DNA from: Clostridia bacterium | Lineage (GTDB): Bacteria > Bacillota > Clostridia > Acetivibrionales > DSM-2933 | Direction of reading: 5' to 3' | Length of the DNA stretch: 64,000 nucleotides | Assembly: GCA_026416815.1 (NCBI GenBank) | Contig: JAOAEJ010000052.1 | Coordinates: 44,367-108,366 of the forward strand | Shown: one piece after another, positions 35,911-45,886 of the stretch | How the letters are laid out: each line of letters starts with the position of its first letter | Numbering within the stretch: position 1 is the stretch's first letter | Notes under the pieces: model-generated | Told to the model about the DNA's origin: nothing | Databases searched by the model: none | What the model saw: the letters and a program-made list of their open reading frames with translations, nothing else | Made by a program: the position numbers and the translations under genes

Positions 35911-36037
35911 ATTACTACTTTGTTATTTTGGAATTATGATGAAGAAATAACAACCCAAAAACGTTGTTGATTATTTCTTCATCAGCAAATTAAGTTAGAA
36001 ATTTGCCATAACTAAGGTAAATAACAAAGTAGTGTTA
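35911..36037 (-). repeat. R2 element, copy C (reverse orientation)
   Basis: Read on the minus strand it begins TAACACTACTTTGTTATTTA and has the same core hairpin (GATGAAGAAATAA/TTATTTCTTCATC) and CAACAACGTTTTTGGG loop as copies A and B. It ends 36 bp before the recJ start. The remaining holA-recJ gap (35700-35910) shows nothing recognisable. Confidence 0.85.
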
Positions 36038-36072
36038 TACTAATGAAAAACTCCGGAACAGCAGGTGGAATA

Positions 36073-38556
36073 ATGGGAGAAAAATTGTGGGTTTACAAAG
36101 AAGTACCCGAGGAAAAAGTAAAGGAAATATGTAATAAAGCCAGTGTGTCGGATTTATTGGCAAAGATATTTCTTGGTAGAGGGATTGAGGATTGCGATTA
36201 TATTAAAAGGTTTTTAAACCCATCACTGGCTGAATTGCACGATCCATTTCTGATGAAAGACATGGATAGGGCTGTTGCAAGAATTGTCAAAGCCATAAAC
36301 AGTAAAGAAAAAATCATGGTTTTCGGTGATTATGATGTAGATGGCATAACAAGTACGTCAATACTATATGACTTCCTTTGTGCGCAAGGCGCCAGTGTGG
36401 GCTTTTATATACCCGACAGGATAAATGAAGGTTATGGCCTATCAATTTCTGCTATAGACAGGGTAATCCAAGGCGGTGTTTCGCTGATAATTACTGTCGA
36501 CTGTGGTATTACTGCAGTTGAAGAGGTTAAATATATAAAAGATAATAATATCGATATAGTCATTACCGACCATCATGAATGCAAAGGTGAGCTGCCTCAA
36601 TGTGACGCAGTAATTAATCCGTGGCGAAATGATTGTCCCTATCCTTTCAAAGAACTGGCCGGGGTTGGAGTGGTTTACAAGTTAATAAATGCTATTTGTA
36701 TAGATAGGGGCCTCGGAGATTTACACCACCACTATCTTGATTTGGTTGCCGTGGGTACCATTGCAGATGTAGTACCTTTGGTGGGAGAAAACAGGATAAT
36801 AGTGAAACAGGGGCTTTTAAAGCTTCACAGTACTTCGAATATCGGACTTAAAACAATTATAAATAATTGTGCACTAAAGGATAAGCCTATTACTTCGTGG
36901 ACAGTCAGCTTTGTAATCGCTCCAAGGATTAATGCAGCAGGGAGGATAGGCGATGCCGGCAGGGCTGTAAGACTGTTTATTACACGAGATTCAGCAGAAG
37001 CTATGGATATAGCCTTGAAATTGCACGATGAGAATAAATTTCGACAGGACACTGAGCTTGAAATATTGCAGCAGGTATTGAGTATTATTGATAGTGATGT
37101 AAAGCTACAGGAAGAAAAAATAATAGTTGTTGCAGGTGAGGGATGGCACCATGGAGTCATTGGAATAGTGGCCTCCAAAATAACCGAAAGGTATCATAGA
37201 CCATGTATACTGATTTCAGTGGAAGGTGAAATCGGCAAGGGCTCGGGTAGAAGTATAGATTGCTTTAATCTTTTTAAGGCACTTGTAAACTGTGAAGAGC
37301 TACTTGAAAGGTATGGAGGGCATGAGCTTGCAGCAGGTTTAACAATAAGAAGTGAAAAGATATCATTATTAAGAACTATGATAAATGAATACGCAGCTTC
37401 TTGTCTTACAGATGAGGATCTGATTCCTAGGGTAAAAATTGATGTTCGTTTAAGTAAAAGTGACGTTACTTTAGATAGCGTGAATGAGATAGAAATGCTT
37501 GCACCCTTCGGAGCGGGTAATCCAAGTCCTGTATTTGGATATGAAGGACTTAAAGTTGAGGATATAAGGACAGTTGGTGATAATAAGCACCTAAAGTTGA
37601 GGCTGGAGGATCGTGGAGCTTTTTTTGACGCAATAGGTTTTAATATGGGTAGCCTGATGGACTCTTTCGAGGTCACAGATTTGCTGGATGTAGCCTGTTC
37701 TCTTGAAATAAACACATGGAACTCAATCAAGAAGCTGCAGCTAAACCTTAAGGATATAAGGGAAAACCATGAAATAACTATGCAAAACCGCTACTTTTAT
37801 AGCTTGGATAAATGTATTAAGCTTGACTCTTTAAATTCAGGTAAAAGCTTTGACGAAGTAACTTATAAAAATAATATTATTTCCGATGAGGATTTTATAA
37901 AGAAAATATTGTCGTTTTCCAAAGACTGTATCAAAGCAGCAGTACTTGTAAACTCGATGGAAAGTGCCAAAAAGCTTGAAATTTTGTTAGAAAAATCAGA
38001 ATTAGGTATTAAAAAAATATATAAAGTTTGTTATACTGATTCTAGCGATATTGACATTACTAAAATTAATATAATTATTAATCCCGATCCTGAAAAGGTT
38101 CCATTAAGGCAGTTTAGTAAAGTAGTATTTTTTGGTGAATGGATTAATAAGGCTTACATGAAAGTATTGACTGACAAGGTTGATGGTGAGAAAATATTTG
38201 TTTACTGTGATACGGGGATCAGGAGCCTCGATGCTGACGTGTTTGTACCGGAACGGCGTGACTTGGTTGCGGTTTACCAATATATTAAAGCAAGTGGAAG
38301 TAAACAATTGCTAATAGGAAACCTTTTTTTATTTGCAAAGAGGATTTCAAATAGCTATAAAATATTTATGAATTACTTCAAATTGAAAAAAAGTATCGAG
38401 ATATTTGAAGAGTTAGGTTTAATGGAGTCGGAACCCTATGGAGAATTCGGTATGTCTATTATAATTAACTCTAATGAGAATAAGAAGGCAAATCTTGAAA
38501 GCTCGATACTATATAAAAGGCTTCAGGATTTAAAAAGCCAGGTAAAGGGAGCGTAA
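36073..38556 (+). CDS. recJ: single-strand DNA exonuclease RecJ
   Basis: A protein of about 827 residues. The DHH phosphoesterase core carries MVFGDYDVDGITS, TVDCGI and ITDHHECKG, followed by DHHA1 (GEGWHHGVIGIVASKI and GSGRSI) and an OB-like domain. The extra C-terminal region of about 250 residues is usual in clostridial RecJ. It degrades 5' ends in recombination and repair. The start at 36073 has AGGTGG before it; an ATG at 36043 lies almost inside the R2 repeat and lacks a ribosome site. Confidence 0.94.
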   Translation: MGEKLWVYKEVPEEKVKEICNKASVSDLLAKIFLGRGIEDCDYIKRFLNPSLAELHDPFLMKDMDRAVARIVKAINSKEKIMVFGDYDVDGITSTSILYDFLCAQGASVGFYIPDRINEGYGLSISAIDRVIQGGVSLIITVDCGITAVEEVKYIKDNNIDIVITDHHECKGELPQCDAVINPWRNDCPYPFKELAGVGVVYKLINAICIDRGLGDLHHHYLDLVAVGTIADVVPLVGENRIIVKQGLLKLHSTSNIGLKTIINNCALKDKPITSWTVSFVIAPRINAAGRIGDAGRAVRLFITRDSAEAMDIALKLHDENKFRQDTELEILQQVLSIIDSDVKLQEEKIIVVAGEGWHHGVIGIVASKITERYHRPCILISVEGEIGKGSGRSIDCFNLFKALVNCEELLERYGGHELAAGLTIRSEKISLLRTMINEYAASCLTDEDLIPRVKIDVRLSKSDVTLDSVNEIEMLAPFGAGNPSPVFGYEGLKVEDIRTVGDNKHLKLRLEDRGAFFDAIGFNMGSLMDSFEVTDLLDVACSLEINTWNSIKKLQLNLKDIRENHEITMQNRYFYSLDKCIKLDSLNSGKSFDEVTYKNNIISDEDFIKKILSFSKDCIKAAVLVNSMESAKKLEILLEKSELGIKKIYKVCYTDSSDIDITKINIIINPDPEKVPLRQFSKVVFFGEWINKAYMKVLTDKVDGEKIFVYCDTGIRSLDADVFVPERRDLVAVYQYIKASGSKQLLIGNLFLFAKRISNSYKIFMNYFKLKKSIEIFEELGLMESEPYGEFGMSIIINSNENKKANLESSILYKRLQDLKSQVKGA

Positions 38557-38656
38557 GTATTTCAATAAAAATAAATAATAATGCATGTTGTAAGAAATAA
38601 GCCTAAGCTTAGTGAAGGCTCATGCAATGCAACTGCCAGCAAGGGGGATATGATTT

Positions 38657-39172
38657 ATGGATTTAAAATCCAAACTCAGACATGTTATGGACTTTCCGAA
38701 GGAAGGTATAGACTTCATTGACATTACTACAGTACTTCAGGATGGTGAGGCATTTAAGGAATGTCTCGATACTATGAAAGAAGCAGTTATGAAAATGGGA
38801 GATGTTGATTTGATAGTAGGGCCTGAGTCAAGGGGCTTTGTTTTTGGTGCTCCTTTGGCATATGCTATGGTCAAGGGATTTGTACCCATCAGAAAGAAAG
38901 GTAAGCTTCCCTATAAGACTATAAAGGCAGAATATGAGCTTGAATATGGTACCGATGTACTTGAAATGCACCAAGATGCTGTTAAACCTGGTCAGAAGGT
39001 AGTAATAGTAGATGATTTGTTGGCTACAGGAGGCACCACCGAAGCAAATATTAAGCTTGTAGAACAGTTAGGCGGCGAGGTGGTAGGTGTAATATACTTC
39101 ATTGAGCTATCATTCCTTAACGGAAGGGAAAAGCTTAAAAATTACAATGTGCACTCACTGCTTCAATTTTAA
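38657..39172 (+). CDS. apt: adenine phosphoribosyltransferase
   Basis: A 171-residue type I PRTase. The PRPP-binding motif is VVIVDDLLATGGT; upstream are DFPKEGIDFIDIT and GPESRGFVFGAPLAYAM. It salvages adenine to AMP. The place between recJ and relA is the conserved clostridial arrangement. AAGGGGG lies upstream of the ATG. Confidence 0.97.
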   Translation: MDLKSKLRHVMDFPKEGIDFIDITTVLQDGEAFKECLDTMKEAVMKMGDVDLIVGPESRGFVFGAPLAYAMVKGFVPIRKKGKLPYKTIKAEYELEYGTDVLEMHQDAVKPGQKVVIVDDLLATGGTTEANIKLVEQLGGEVVGVIYFIELSFLNGREKLKNYNVHSLLQF

Positions 39173-39336
39173 AAAAATATAATATAATATAGCTAATTTA
39201 AGTATAGGGGGCGGCGAAGCCCTCTTGCTCGCTTTTAAACATATATTTTCGTAGCAATTTACTTAATAGAATTTGGACATAGTTCGGTATCTATATATAT
39301 CATTCCAAATGGATTTATGGCTCTGGAGGGATGGCG

Positions 39337-41520
39337 ATGATTGACAGCTATAGCGAGTTGGTAAATAAAATAAAAAAATATGATCCTAATTGCGATTTTA
39401 CTTTGCTGGAAAAAGCATATTGGCTGTCAAAAGCAGCTCATGGGGGGCAACTGAGGGTATCGGGGGAACCCTATATTATCCACCCTGTTGAAGTTGCCTT
39501 AATTTTGGCAGAGCTTGAATTAGACTGCACATCAATAGTTGCTGCAATCCTGCACGATACCATTGAGGATACTACCTGTACCTATGAAGAGCTCAAGGAT
39601 AAGTTCGGGTTGGAAGTAGCAACTCTGGTTGATGGAGTTACAAAGCTGGGGAAAATACCCTATACCACCAAGGAGGAGCAGCAGGCTGAAAACTTAAGAA
39701 AAATGTTCCTTGCCATGGCGAAGGATATACGAGTCATATTGATAAAGCTGGCAGACAGGCTTCACAATATGAGGACTCTTAAGTACATGAGCCCAGAGAA
39801 ACAGGTGGAGAAGGCAAAGGAAACACTGGAAATATATGCGCCTCTTGCTCACAGACTCGGTATATCCAAGATTAAGTGGGAACTTGAAGATATAAGTTTA
39901 AGATACATTGAGCCTAAAGGATATTATGAACTGGTTGATAAAATTGCTAAGAAAAGAAAAGAAAGAGAAGCATATATAGGAGAGATTATAAAAACCCTCC
40001 AGGATAAAACAGAAGAACTGGGAGTTGAGGGTGCCCATATAGACGGTAGGCCCAAGCATTTCTACAGTATTTACAGAAAGATGGTAAACCAAAACAAGAC
40101 ACTGGAACAGATATATGACTTGTTTGCCATCAGGATTATTGTAAATTCTGTAAAAGATTGCTATGCGGTGCTTGGATTGGTGCACGAGCTTTACAAGCCA
40201 ATGCCCGGTAGATTTAAAGACTATATTGCAATGCCCAAGCCAAATATGTACCAGTCATTGCATACCACGCTCATAGGTCCTGAGGGCCAGCCCTTTGAAG
40301 TGCAGATACGTACTTGGGATATGCACCGTATTGCAGAGGTGGGTATAGCAGCACACTGGAAGTACAAGGAAGGCAACTCTGGAGGCAGTGACATTGACAA
40401 CAAGCTTGCATGGCTAAGGCAGCTGTTGGAATGGCAGAAGGAAATGCGCGATGCCAACGAGTTTATGGAAACCCTTAAGATAGATCTTTTTACAGACGAG
40501 GTTTTTGTATTTACTCCCAAGGGCGATGTTATAAGCTTACCCGTTAATTCAACGCCTATAGACTTTGCTTATGCAATACACAGTGCAGTGGGCAACAAAA
40601 TGATGGGCGCAAAGGTCAATGGCAAAATAGTTACTCTCGAATATGCCCTTAAAAACGGAGATATAGTTGAAGTACTTACCTCAGCCAATGTACATGGCCC
40701 TAGCCGTGATTGGCTTAAGATTGCAAAGAGTTCTCAAGCCAAAAATAAAATAAACCAATGGTTTAAAAAAGAAAAAAGGGAAGAGAATATCATAAGGGGC
40801 AAGGAGATAGTTGAGAAGGAGCTGAAGAAGCAAGGCCTCCAATTCAATCAGTTATTCAAGCCTGAGTGGATTGATATCATACTGAAAAAGTATACCTTTA
40901 CTACTCTTGAGGATCTTTATGCCGGTATCGGATACGGCGCACTTACAGCGAATAAGGTGATTTCCAGACTAAAGGAAGAATATAAGAAGACATTAAAACC
41001 CGAAGAGTTGGAAGAGGCTTTACTCGAAGCAACCAACCACAATAAAAATGACCGTAAAAAGAAGTCCATACCCGAAAATGGTGTTATTGTTAAGGGTATT
41101 GATAATTGTCTGGTAAGGCTATCCAGATGCTGTAATCCCGTCCCTGGAGATGAGATATTGGGCTATATAACAAGAGGTCGAGGAGTATCGGTCCATAGAA
41201 CCGACTGTTCTAATATTGGCAGTGGCATAGAGTCTGAAAACCGTTTGATAGAAGTAAAATGGTATACCACCAGTAACGCTGCTTATAAAGTTGACATAAA
41301 CGTTATGGCAAACGACAGGACTGCCTTGCTGATGGAAGTAACAAACGCAATAGGTGAATCAAGAATACCTCTAAGGGCAATAAACGCCAGGACTACAAAG
41401 GAACAGATTGCTATAATAAATCTCACACTTGAGATAACAGATACAGAGCAATTAGAGAAAATTCTTAAAAAACTTAAAAAGATTGACAGTGTGTTTGAGG
41501 TAACCAGAAGTAAGCAGTAA
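39337..41520 (+). CDS. relA: bifunctional (p)ppGpp synthetase/hydrolase Rel
   Basis: A 727-residue RelA/SpoT-family protein: HD hydrolase (about 30-180, with HPVEVALILAEL and AAILHDTIEDT), synthetase (about 225-340, with YSIYRKMVNQNKTLEQIYDLFAIRI split here into known sub-motifs), TGS (about 390-450, DEVFVFTPKGDVISLP) and a C-terminal zinc-finger/ACT region (RCCNPVPGDEI). Both catalytic sites look intact, so it can make and degrade the alarmone. GGAGGG at 39325-39330 favours the ATG at 39337. Confidence 0.96.
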   Translation: MIDSYSELVNKIKKYDPNCDFTLLEKAYWLSKAAHGGQLRVSGEPYIIHPVEVALILAELELDCTSIVAAILHDTIEDTTCTYEELKDKFGLEVATLVDGVTKLGKIPYTTKEEQQAENLRKMFLAMAKDIRVILIKLADRLHNMRTLKYMSPEKQVEKAKETLEIYAPLAHRLGISKIKWELEDISLRYIEPKGYYELVDKIAKKRKEREAYIGEIIKTLQDKTEELGVEGAHIDGRPKHFYSIYRKMVNQNKTLEQIYDLFAIRIIVNSVKDCYAVLGLVHELYKPMPGRFKDYIAMPKPNMYQSLHTTLIGPEGQPFEVQIRTWDMHRIAEVGIAAHWKYKEGNSGGSDIDNKLAWLRQLLEWQKEMRDANEFMETLKIDLFTDEVFVFTPKGDVISLPVNSTPIDFAYAIHSAVGNKMMGAKVNGKIVTLEYALKNGDIVEVLTSANVHGPSRDWLKIAKSSQAKNKINQWFKKEKREENIIRGKEIVEKELKKQGLQFNQLFKPEWIDIILKKYTFTTLEDLYAGIGYGALTANKVISRLKEEYKKTLKPEELEEALLEATNHNKNDRKKKSIPENGVIVKGIDNCLVRLSRCCNPVPGDEILGYITRGRGVSVHRTDCSNIGSGIESENRLIEVKWYTTSNAAYKVDINVMANDRTALLMEVTNAIGESRIPLRAINARTTKEQIAIINLTLEITDTEQLEKILKKLKKIDSVFEVTRSKQ

Positions 41521-41539
41521 AACCGGGAGATAAAGAAAA

Positions 41540-41989
41540 ATGAGAGCTGTAGTGCAGAGAGTTTCAAATGCAAAGGTGTCGGTTGATGGGCAGGTTATAG
41601 GTGAAATCGGAGAAGGACTCGCAGTTTTGCTTGGAGTAGGGACGGAAGATACCGACAAGGATATTGCATATTTAGCTGATAAGATAGTAAACCTAAGAGT
41701 TTTTGAGGATGAAAACGGGAAGATGAATATATCTTTACTTGATAAACAGGGGGAGCTTCTGATTGTATCGCAGTTTACGCTATATGGAGACTGCAGAAAA
41801 GGGAAGAGGCCCAGCTATGACAAAGCTGCAAGGCCTCAAGACGCAGAGGACATATACAATAGCTTTGTAGAAACCTGCAGGGGCTATGGCATTAAAGTGG
41901 AGACAGGAAAGTTTCAGGCCATGATGATGGTAGAGATACACAACAATGGCCCTGTAACTTTGCTTTTAGACAGTAAAAGGGAGTTTTAA
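41540..41989 (+). CDS. dtd: D-aminoacyl-tRNA deacylase
   Basis: A 149-residue Dtd that hydrolyses D-amino acids from tRNA. It has [38 protein letters not shown] and the cross-subunit [11 protein letters not shown] motif. It starts 19 bp after relA, in the same operon. Confidence 0.97.
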   Translation: MRAVVQRVSNAKVSVDGQVIGEIGEGLAVLLGVGTEDTDKDIAYLADKIVNLRVFEDENGKMNISLLDKQGELLIVSQFTLYGDCRKGKRPSYDKAARPQDAEDIYNSFVETCRGYGIKVETGKFQAMMMVEIHNNGPVTLLLDSKREF

Positions 41990-42058
41990 CTCCTCAGTTT
42001 ACTGTTTGAGCTTTATACTTTCTGAAAAAATGAACAGAATACTCAATAGGAGGTTTAT

Positions 42059-42676
42059 ATGATTTTGGAATATTTAACTACAGGTATGTTCAGCTCAAAT
42101 TGTTATGTTGTGGGTGACAATGGAGAGGGGGTAATTATCGACCCCGGAGCAAACTATACCGAAATACTCGAACTTGTAGAAAAATCAGGGCTAAAGATAA
42201 AGTATATAATTCTGACCCATGGACACATAGACCACATTTGCTCTGTGGATGAATTACGCAGCAAAATTGACGCGAAAGTAATAATGCACCAGGATGATAG
42301 CGAGTTTTTGACAAACTCTTTATTTAATGGTGCATTTATGATGGGGCGTAATAATGCCTTTAATCCTGCTGATGAATTTGTAAAGGATAAGGATGTACTT
42401 AGTGTAGGTGGGTTGATTTTTGAAATAATCCATACTCCGGGGCACACCCCTGGGTGTATTTGTATAAAGGTTGGCAATACCTTGTTTACCGGAGATACAC
42501 TATTCAAAACTTCTATAGGTAGGACGGATTTGGCAAAAGGGGATTATGGTGCGATAATAGACTCCATCAAGACTAAATTGATGAATCTGGATAATGAAGT
42601 TATAGTATACCCAGGGCATGGGGATTCTACAACTATAGGTTTTGAAAAAAGGCATAACCCTTTTATTAATATGTAA
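42059..42676 (+). CDS. MBL-fold hydrolase (glyoxalase II-like)
   Basis: A 205-residue metallo-beta-lactamase-fold protein with the metal motif THGHIDH, IIHTPGHTPG, LFTGDTLF and VYPGHGDST. It resembles the small glyoxalase-II-like hydrolases that sit between dtd and hemZ in Clostridia. The substrate is not known. GGAGGTTTAT precedes the ATG. Confidence 0.9.
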   Translation: MILEYLTTGMFSSNCYVVGDNGEGVIIDPGANYTEILELVEKSGLKIKYIILTHGHIDHICSVDELRSKIDAKVIMHQDDSEFLTNSLFNGAFMMGRNNAFNPADEFVKDKDVLSVGGLIFEIIHTPGHTPGCICIKVGNTLFTGDTLFKTSIGRTDLAKGDYGAIIDSIKTKLMNLDNEVIVYPGHGDSTTIGFEKRHNPFINM

Positions 42677-42699
42677 GGATAACTTTAGGGAGAACCTTA

Positions 42700-44202
42700 A
42701 TGATATTGTATATTAAGCTTGAGGGACAAGAGTTTAAATACCAAATCGAGGATGTAGCCAGGCTGTTTTTATGCGACGAAGAGATAATATTTTGTGAAAA
42801 TGAGCCTCCGGAGGATTTCGGGGGAATTTTTCTATCAGGTAGTTTTGGAATGCAAAGCGGTAGAGCTGTGTTCGAGTTGGGCATAAAGGAAAACAGGGCG
42901 GGCAGATTGAACTGTTTAAGTAGCATGGCTATACCCTTAGTTTATGATGCTTGCGGACAAATTGAACATGAAAATAGGAAAGCTGTTAGAAGAATAGTCA
43001 AGAAAGAGATATATAGGGTGTTATCGGAGTGCACAGGGAAGAAAATGCCTTGGGGTATACTGACGGGAATCAGGCCGGCAAAGATTGTCCACGAGCTTAT
43101 GGAAAAAAACATGCCGCGGGAAGATATACTCAACACTTTAACACAGTATTATATGCTTTCAGAAGACAAAGCAGTTCTTTTATATGAAGTAGCTTGTACC
43201 GAAAGGTCTATATTAGAGAAAACAACCGATGATTTAATCAGTTTATACATAGGGATACCCTTTTGCACTACACGGTGCGTTTATTGCTCCTTTACATCAA
43301 ACCCTACCGGAGGAAAGTACGGTGCAATGGTAGGCGATTATATTAAGGCTCTGAAAGCTGAAATAAGCGGTGTTAGAGAGCTTATTAGAGAAAGAGGCTA
43401 CAAAATTCAGAGTTTGTATATCGGTGGTGGAACTCCCACAGCCATTCAAAGTGGACTGCTGAAAGAGTTATTGGAGTTCATTGAGGAAACTTTTGATTTA
43501 AGCCATTTGGAAGAGTATACTTTAGAGGCAGGGCGTCCGGATACCATTGATGAGGAGAAGCTTAAAGTAATTAAAGACAGTAAGGTGAGCAGAATAAGTA
43601 TAAACCCTCAGACAATGAATGACGAGACTCTTAAGGTTATTGGCCGAAACCATACATCCAAGGATATAATAAATGCCGTTAGCCTTGCACGCAGAATGGG
43701 CTTTGATAATATAAATATGGATGTGATAATAGGTTTGCCGGGAGAAAGCCCCGAGATGTTTGAAAATACCTTGCAGCAGATAGCCGAGTTGAAACCTGAA
43801 AGTCTTACTGTACATACTATGGCAATAAAAAGAGCGTCAAAGCTAAATGAAGAAAAGGAGCAATATAGGCTGATTTCTGCCGATGAAGCTTCATACATGA
43901 TTGATATGGCCCCGAAATATGCTAGTGATATGGGAATGGTACCCTACTATTTATACAGACAAAAAAATATGCTGGGAAACCTGGAAAATATAGGATATTG
44001 CAAGCCGGGATCCGAAAGTATTTATAATATTCAGATAATGGAAGAAAAGCAGACCATTATAGCCCTTGGGGCTGGAGCTATCACAAAAGTTGTATACCCG
44101 TCAGAAAATAGGATTGAAAGAGCTTTTAATGTAAAGAGCCTTGAAGACTATATCAGCAGGGTGGAAGAAATGATAGAACGTAAGAAAGAGCTATTGATTT
44201 GA
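42700..44202 (+). CDS. hemZ: coproporphyrinogen dehydrogenase-like radical SAM protein HemZ
   Basis: A 500-residue radical-SAM protein. An N-terminal region of about 170 residues, absent from HemN/HemW, precedes the cluster motif CTTRCVYC (cysteines 189, 193 and 196), then YIGGGTPTA, SINPQTMNDETL and IIGLPGE. This layout is that of HemZ, often annotated as oxygen-independent coproporphyrinogen III dehydrogenase. Its true substrate in Clostridia is not firmly known. It follows the MBL gene at 23 bp. Confidence 0.93.
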   Translation: MILYIKLEGQEFKYQIEDVARLFLCDEEIIFCENEPPEDFGGIFLSGSFGMQSGRAVFELGIKENRAGRLNCLSSMAIPLVYDACGQIEHENRKAVRRIVKKEIYRVLSECTGKKMPWGILTGIRPAKIVHELMEKNMPREDILNTLTQYYMLSEDKAVLLYEVACTERSILEKTTDDLISLYIGIPFCTTRCVYCSFTSNPTGGKYGAMVGDYIKALKAEISGVRELIRERGYKIQSLYIGGGTPTAIQSGLLKELLEFIEETFDLSHLEEYTLEAGRPDTIDEEKLKVIKDSKVSRISINPQTMNDETLKVIGRNHTSKDIINAVSLARRMGFDNINMDVIIGLPGESPEMFENTLQQIAELKPESLTVHTMAIKRASKLNEEKEQYRLISADEASYMIDMAPKYASDMGMVPYYLYRQKNMLGNLENIGYCKPGSESIYNIQIMEEKQTIIALGAGAITKVVYPSENRIERAFNVKSLEDYISRVEEMIERKKELLI

Positions 44203-44263
44203 AAATCGTATTGACAATAGGAATTTGCATAATTAAAATATAACTAATACATAATAATTCTAA

Positions 44264-44508
44264 AAACGATGAAAGGGAAAAGTAGCCAGTACTACCTTCA
44301 GGGAGAAAGCACCGTGACTGTGAGTGTTTTTAGGATAAGGTTGGCGAAAGAACACCCCGGAGTTGATTGGTTGAAAGCATGCATAAATGCAGCCGGTAAG
44401 CCAGTACGCATGTTCAGCGTTAAAGGAACTTAGAGTGGGCTGTGAAGCCTATTAGGGTGGTACCACGGGAATATGCCTCTCGTCCCTTACACAGGGATGA
44501 GGGGCTTT
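44264..44508 (+). ncRNA. T-box leader before hisS-aspS
   Basis: The T-box sequence AGGGTGGTACCACGGG is at 44454-44469. It is followed by a terminator (GCCTCTCGTCCCT/AGGGATGAGGGGC with TTTTA). Stem I runs from about 44270; in its specifier loop the sequence GAACACC (44350-44356) contains overlapping AAC (Asn) and CAC (His) codons. Uncharged tRNA should stabilise the antiterminator. Confidence 0.92.
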
Positions 44509-44547
44509 TATATTGTCAAATTGACTACGTTTTAAGGAGTGGAAAAA

Positions 44548-45801
44548 ATGCTTACGCAAGCGCCTAAGGGGACGAAGGATATACTCCCTTCAGAAGTCTA
44601 CAAATGGCAGTACATCGAAAAGATAATTGCCGAGCTTTGCAGAAATTATGGATATAAAGAAATACGTTTACCAGTGTTTGAGCATACAGAGTTGTTTCAG
44701 AGGGGTGTAGGAGACACCACCGATATAGTGCAGAAGGAAATGTATACCTTCACTGACAAGGGAGGAAGAAGCATTACCCTGCGTCCTGAGGGAACTGCCG
44801 GTGTAGTAAGGAGTTATATAGAGCATGGAATGGCTTCACTTCCACAGCCTATAAAGCTTTATTATAATATTACAGCCTATAGGTATGAAAAAATGCAGAA
44901 GGGCCGTTACAGAGAGTTCCATCAGTTCGGTGTAGAGGCTTTTGGTTCCGAAGGCCCGGGTATTGATATTGAAATAATAAGTATGCTTATTATGCTTTTC
45001 GACAGACTGGGTGTAAAGGATATAGCACTAAACATAAATAGTATAGGTTGTCCGGAATGCAGGAGCAAGTATAACGAAGCATTGAAGGAGTACCTAAAGG
45101 ACAGACTTGAAAATCTTTGTGAAACATGTAAAACAAGATTTGAAAGAAATCCTTTACGAATAATTGACTGCAAAGAGGAAAAATGTAAAACTCACACAGT
45201 AAGCGCCCCTGCTTTGATTGAACATCTTTGTGAGGGGTGTGAACAGCACTTTGAGGGTATGAAAGCAGGATTGGACAACCTTGGAATTGCTTATAATGTG
45301 GATAAGAATATCGTAAGGGGACTAGACTATTATACCAAAACCGTATTTGAGTTCGTCTCAAAAAATATTGGATCTCAGGGTACGGTATGCGGTGGAGGAA
45401 GGTATGACGGTTTGATTGAGGCGTGCGGCGGTAAGGCGACTTCCGGTATCGGTTTTGCAATCGGTATTGAAAGGCTTCTTCTTGTTATGGAAGCTCAAGG
45501 TATAAGCATACCTGAGACTCAAGGGATAGACATATTTGTTGCTACAATCGGAGACAAGGCTGAAAAGTATGCCGAGAAGCTTGTCTACCAGTTGAGGGGT
45601 AATGGGATAAACGCTGAAAAGGACCTTATGAAACGAAGCCTCAAGGCTCAGATGAAATATGCAGATAAGCTCGGAGCTGTTTATTCAGTAGTTTTGGGTG
45701 ATGATGAAGTGGATAACAACAAGGCTGTCTTGAAAAATATGACTAACAGAGAGCAAAGGGAAGTTTCTCTTGACTCCATTATTGAAGAGTTAAAGAAGTA
45801 A
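44548..45801 (+). CDS. hisS: histidyl-tRNA synthetase
   Basis: A 417-residue class II synthetase. Motif 1 is near KIIAELCRNYGYKEIRLPVFE, motif 2 is MYTFTDKGGRSITLRPEGT with YRYEKMQKGRYREFHQFGVE, and the HisA motif is VRGLDYYTKTVFEFV, with motif 3 GIGFAIGIERLLL. AAGGAG sets the start at the ATG at 44548; GTG three codons earlier is less likely. It is controlled with aspS by the T-box. Confidence 0.96.
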   Translation: MLTQAPKGTKDILPSEVYKWQYIEKIIAELCRNYGYKEIRLPVFEHTELFQRGVGDTTDIVQKEMYTFTDKGGRSITLRPEGTAGVVRSYIEHGMASLPQPIKLYYNITAYRYEKMQKGRYREFHQFGVEAFGSEGPGIDIEIISMLIMLFDRLGVKDIALNINSIGCPECRSKYNEALKEYLKDRLENLCETCKTRFERNPLRIIDCKEEKCKTHTVSAPALIEHLCEGCEQHFEGMKAGLDNLGIAYNVDKNIVRGLDYYTKTVFEFVSKNIGSQGTVCGGGRYDGLIEACGGKATSGIGFAIGIERLLLVMEAQGISIPETQGIDIFVATIGDKAEKYAEKLVYQLRGNGINAEKDLMKRSLKAQMKYADKLGAVYSVVLGDDEVDNNKAVLKNMTNREQREVSLDSIIEELKK

Positions 45802-45886
45802 TTATACCGATAAATATAAGATTTGTAGAACTATTTGCGGAATCACGAAATTATAATAAATTTGATATAATACGGAGGTAAAGAAG

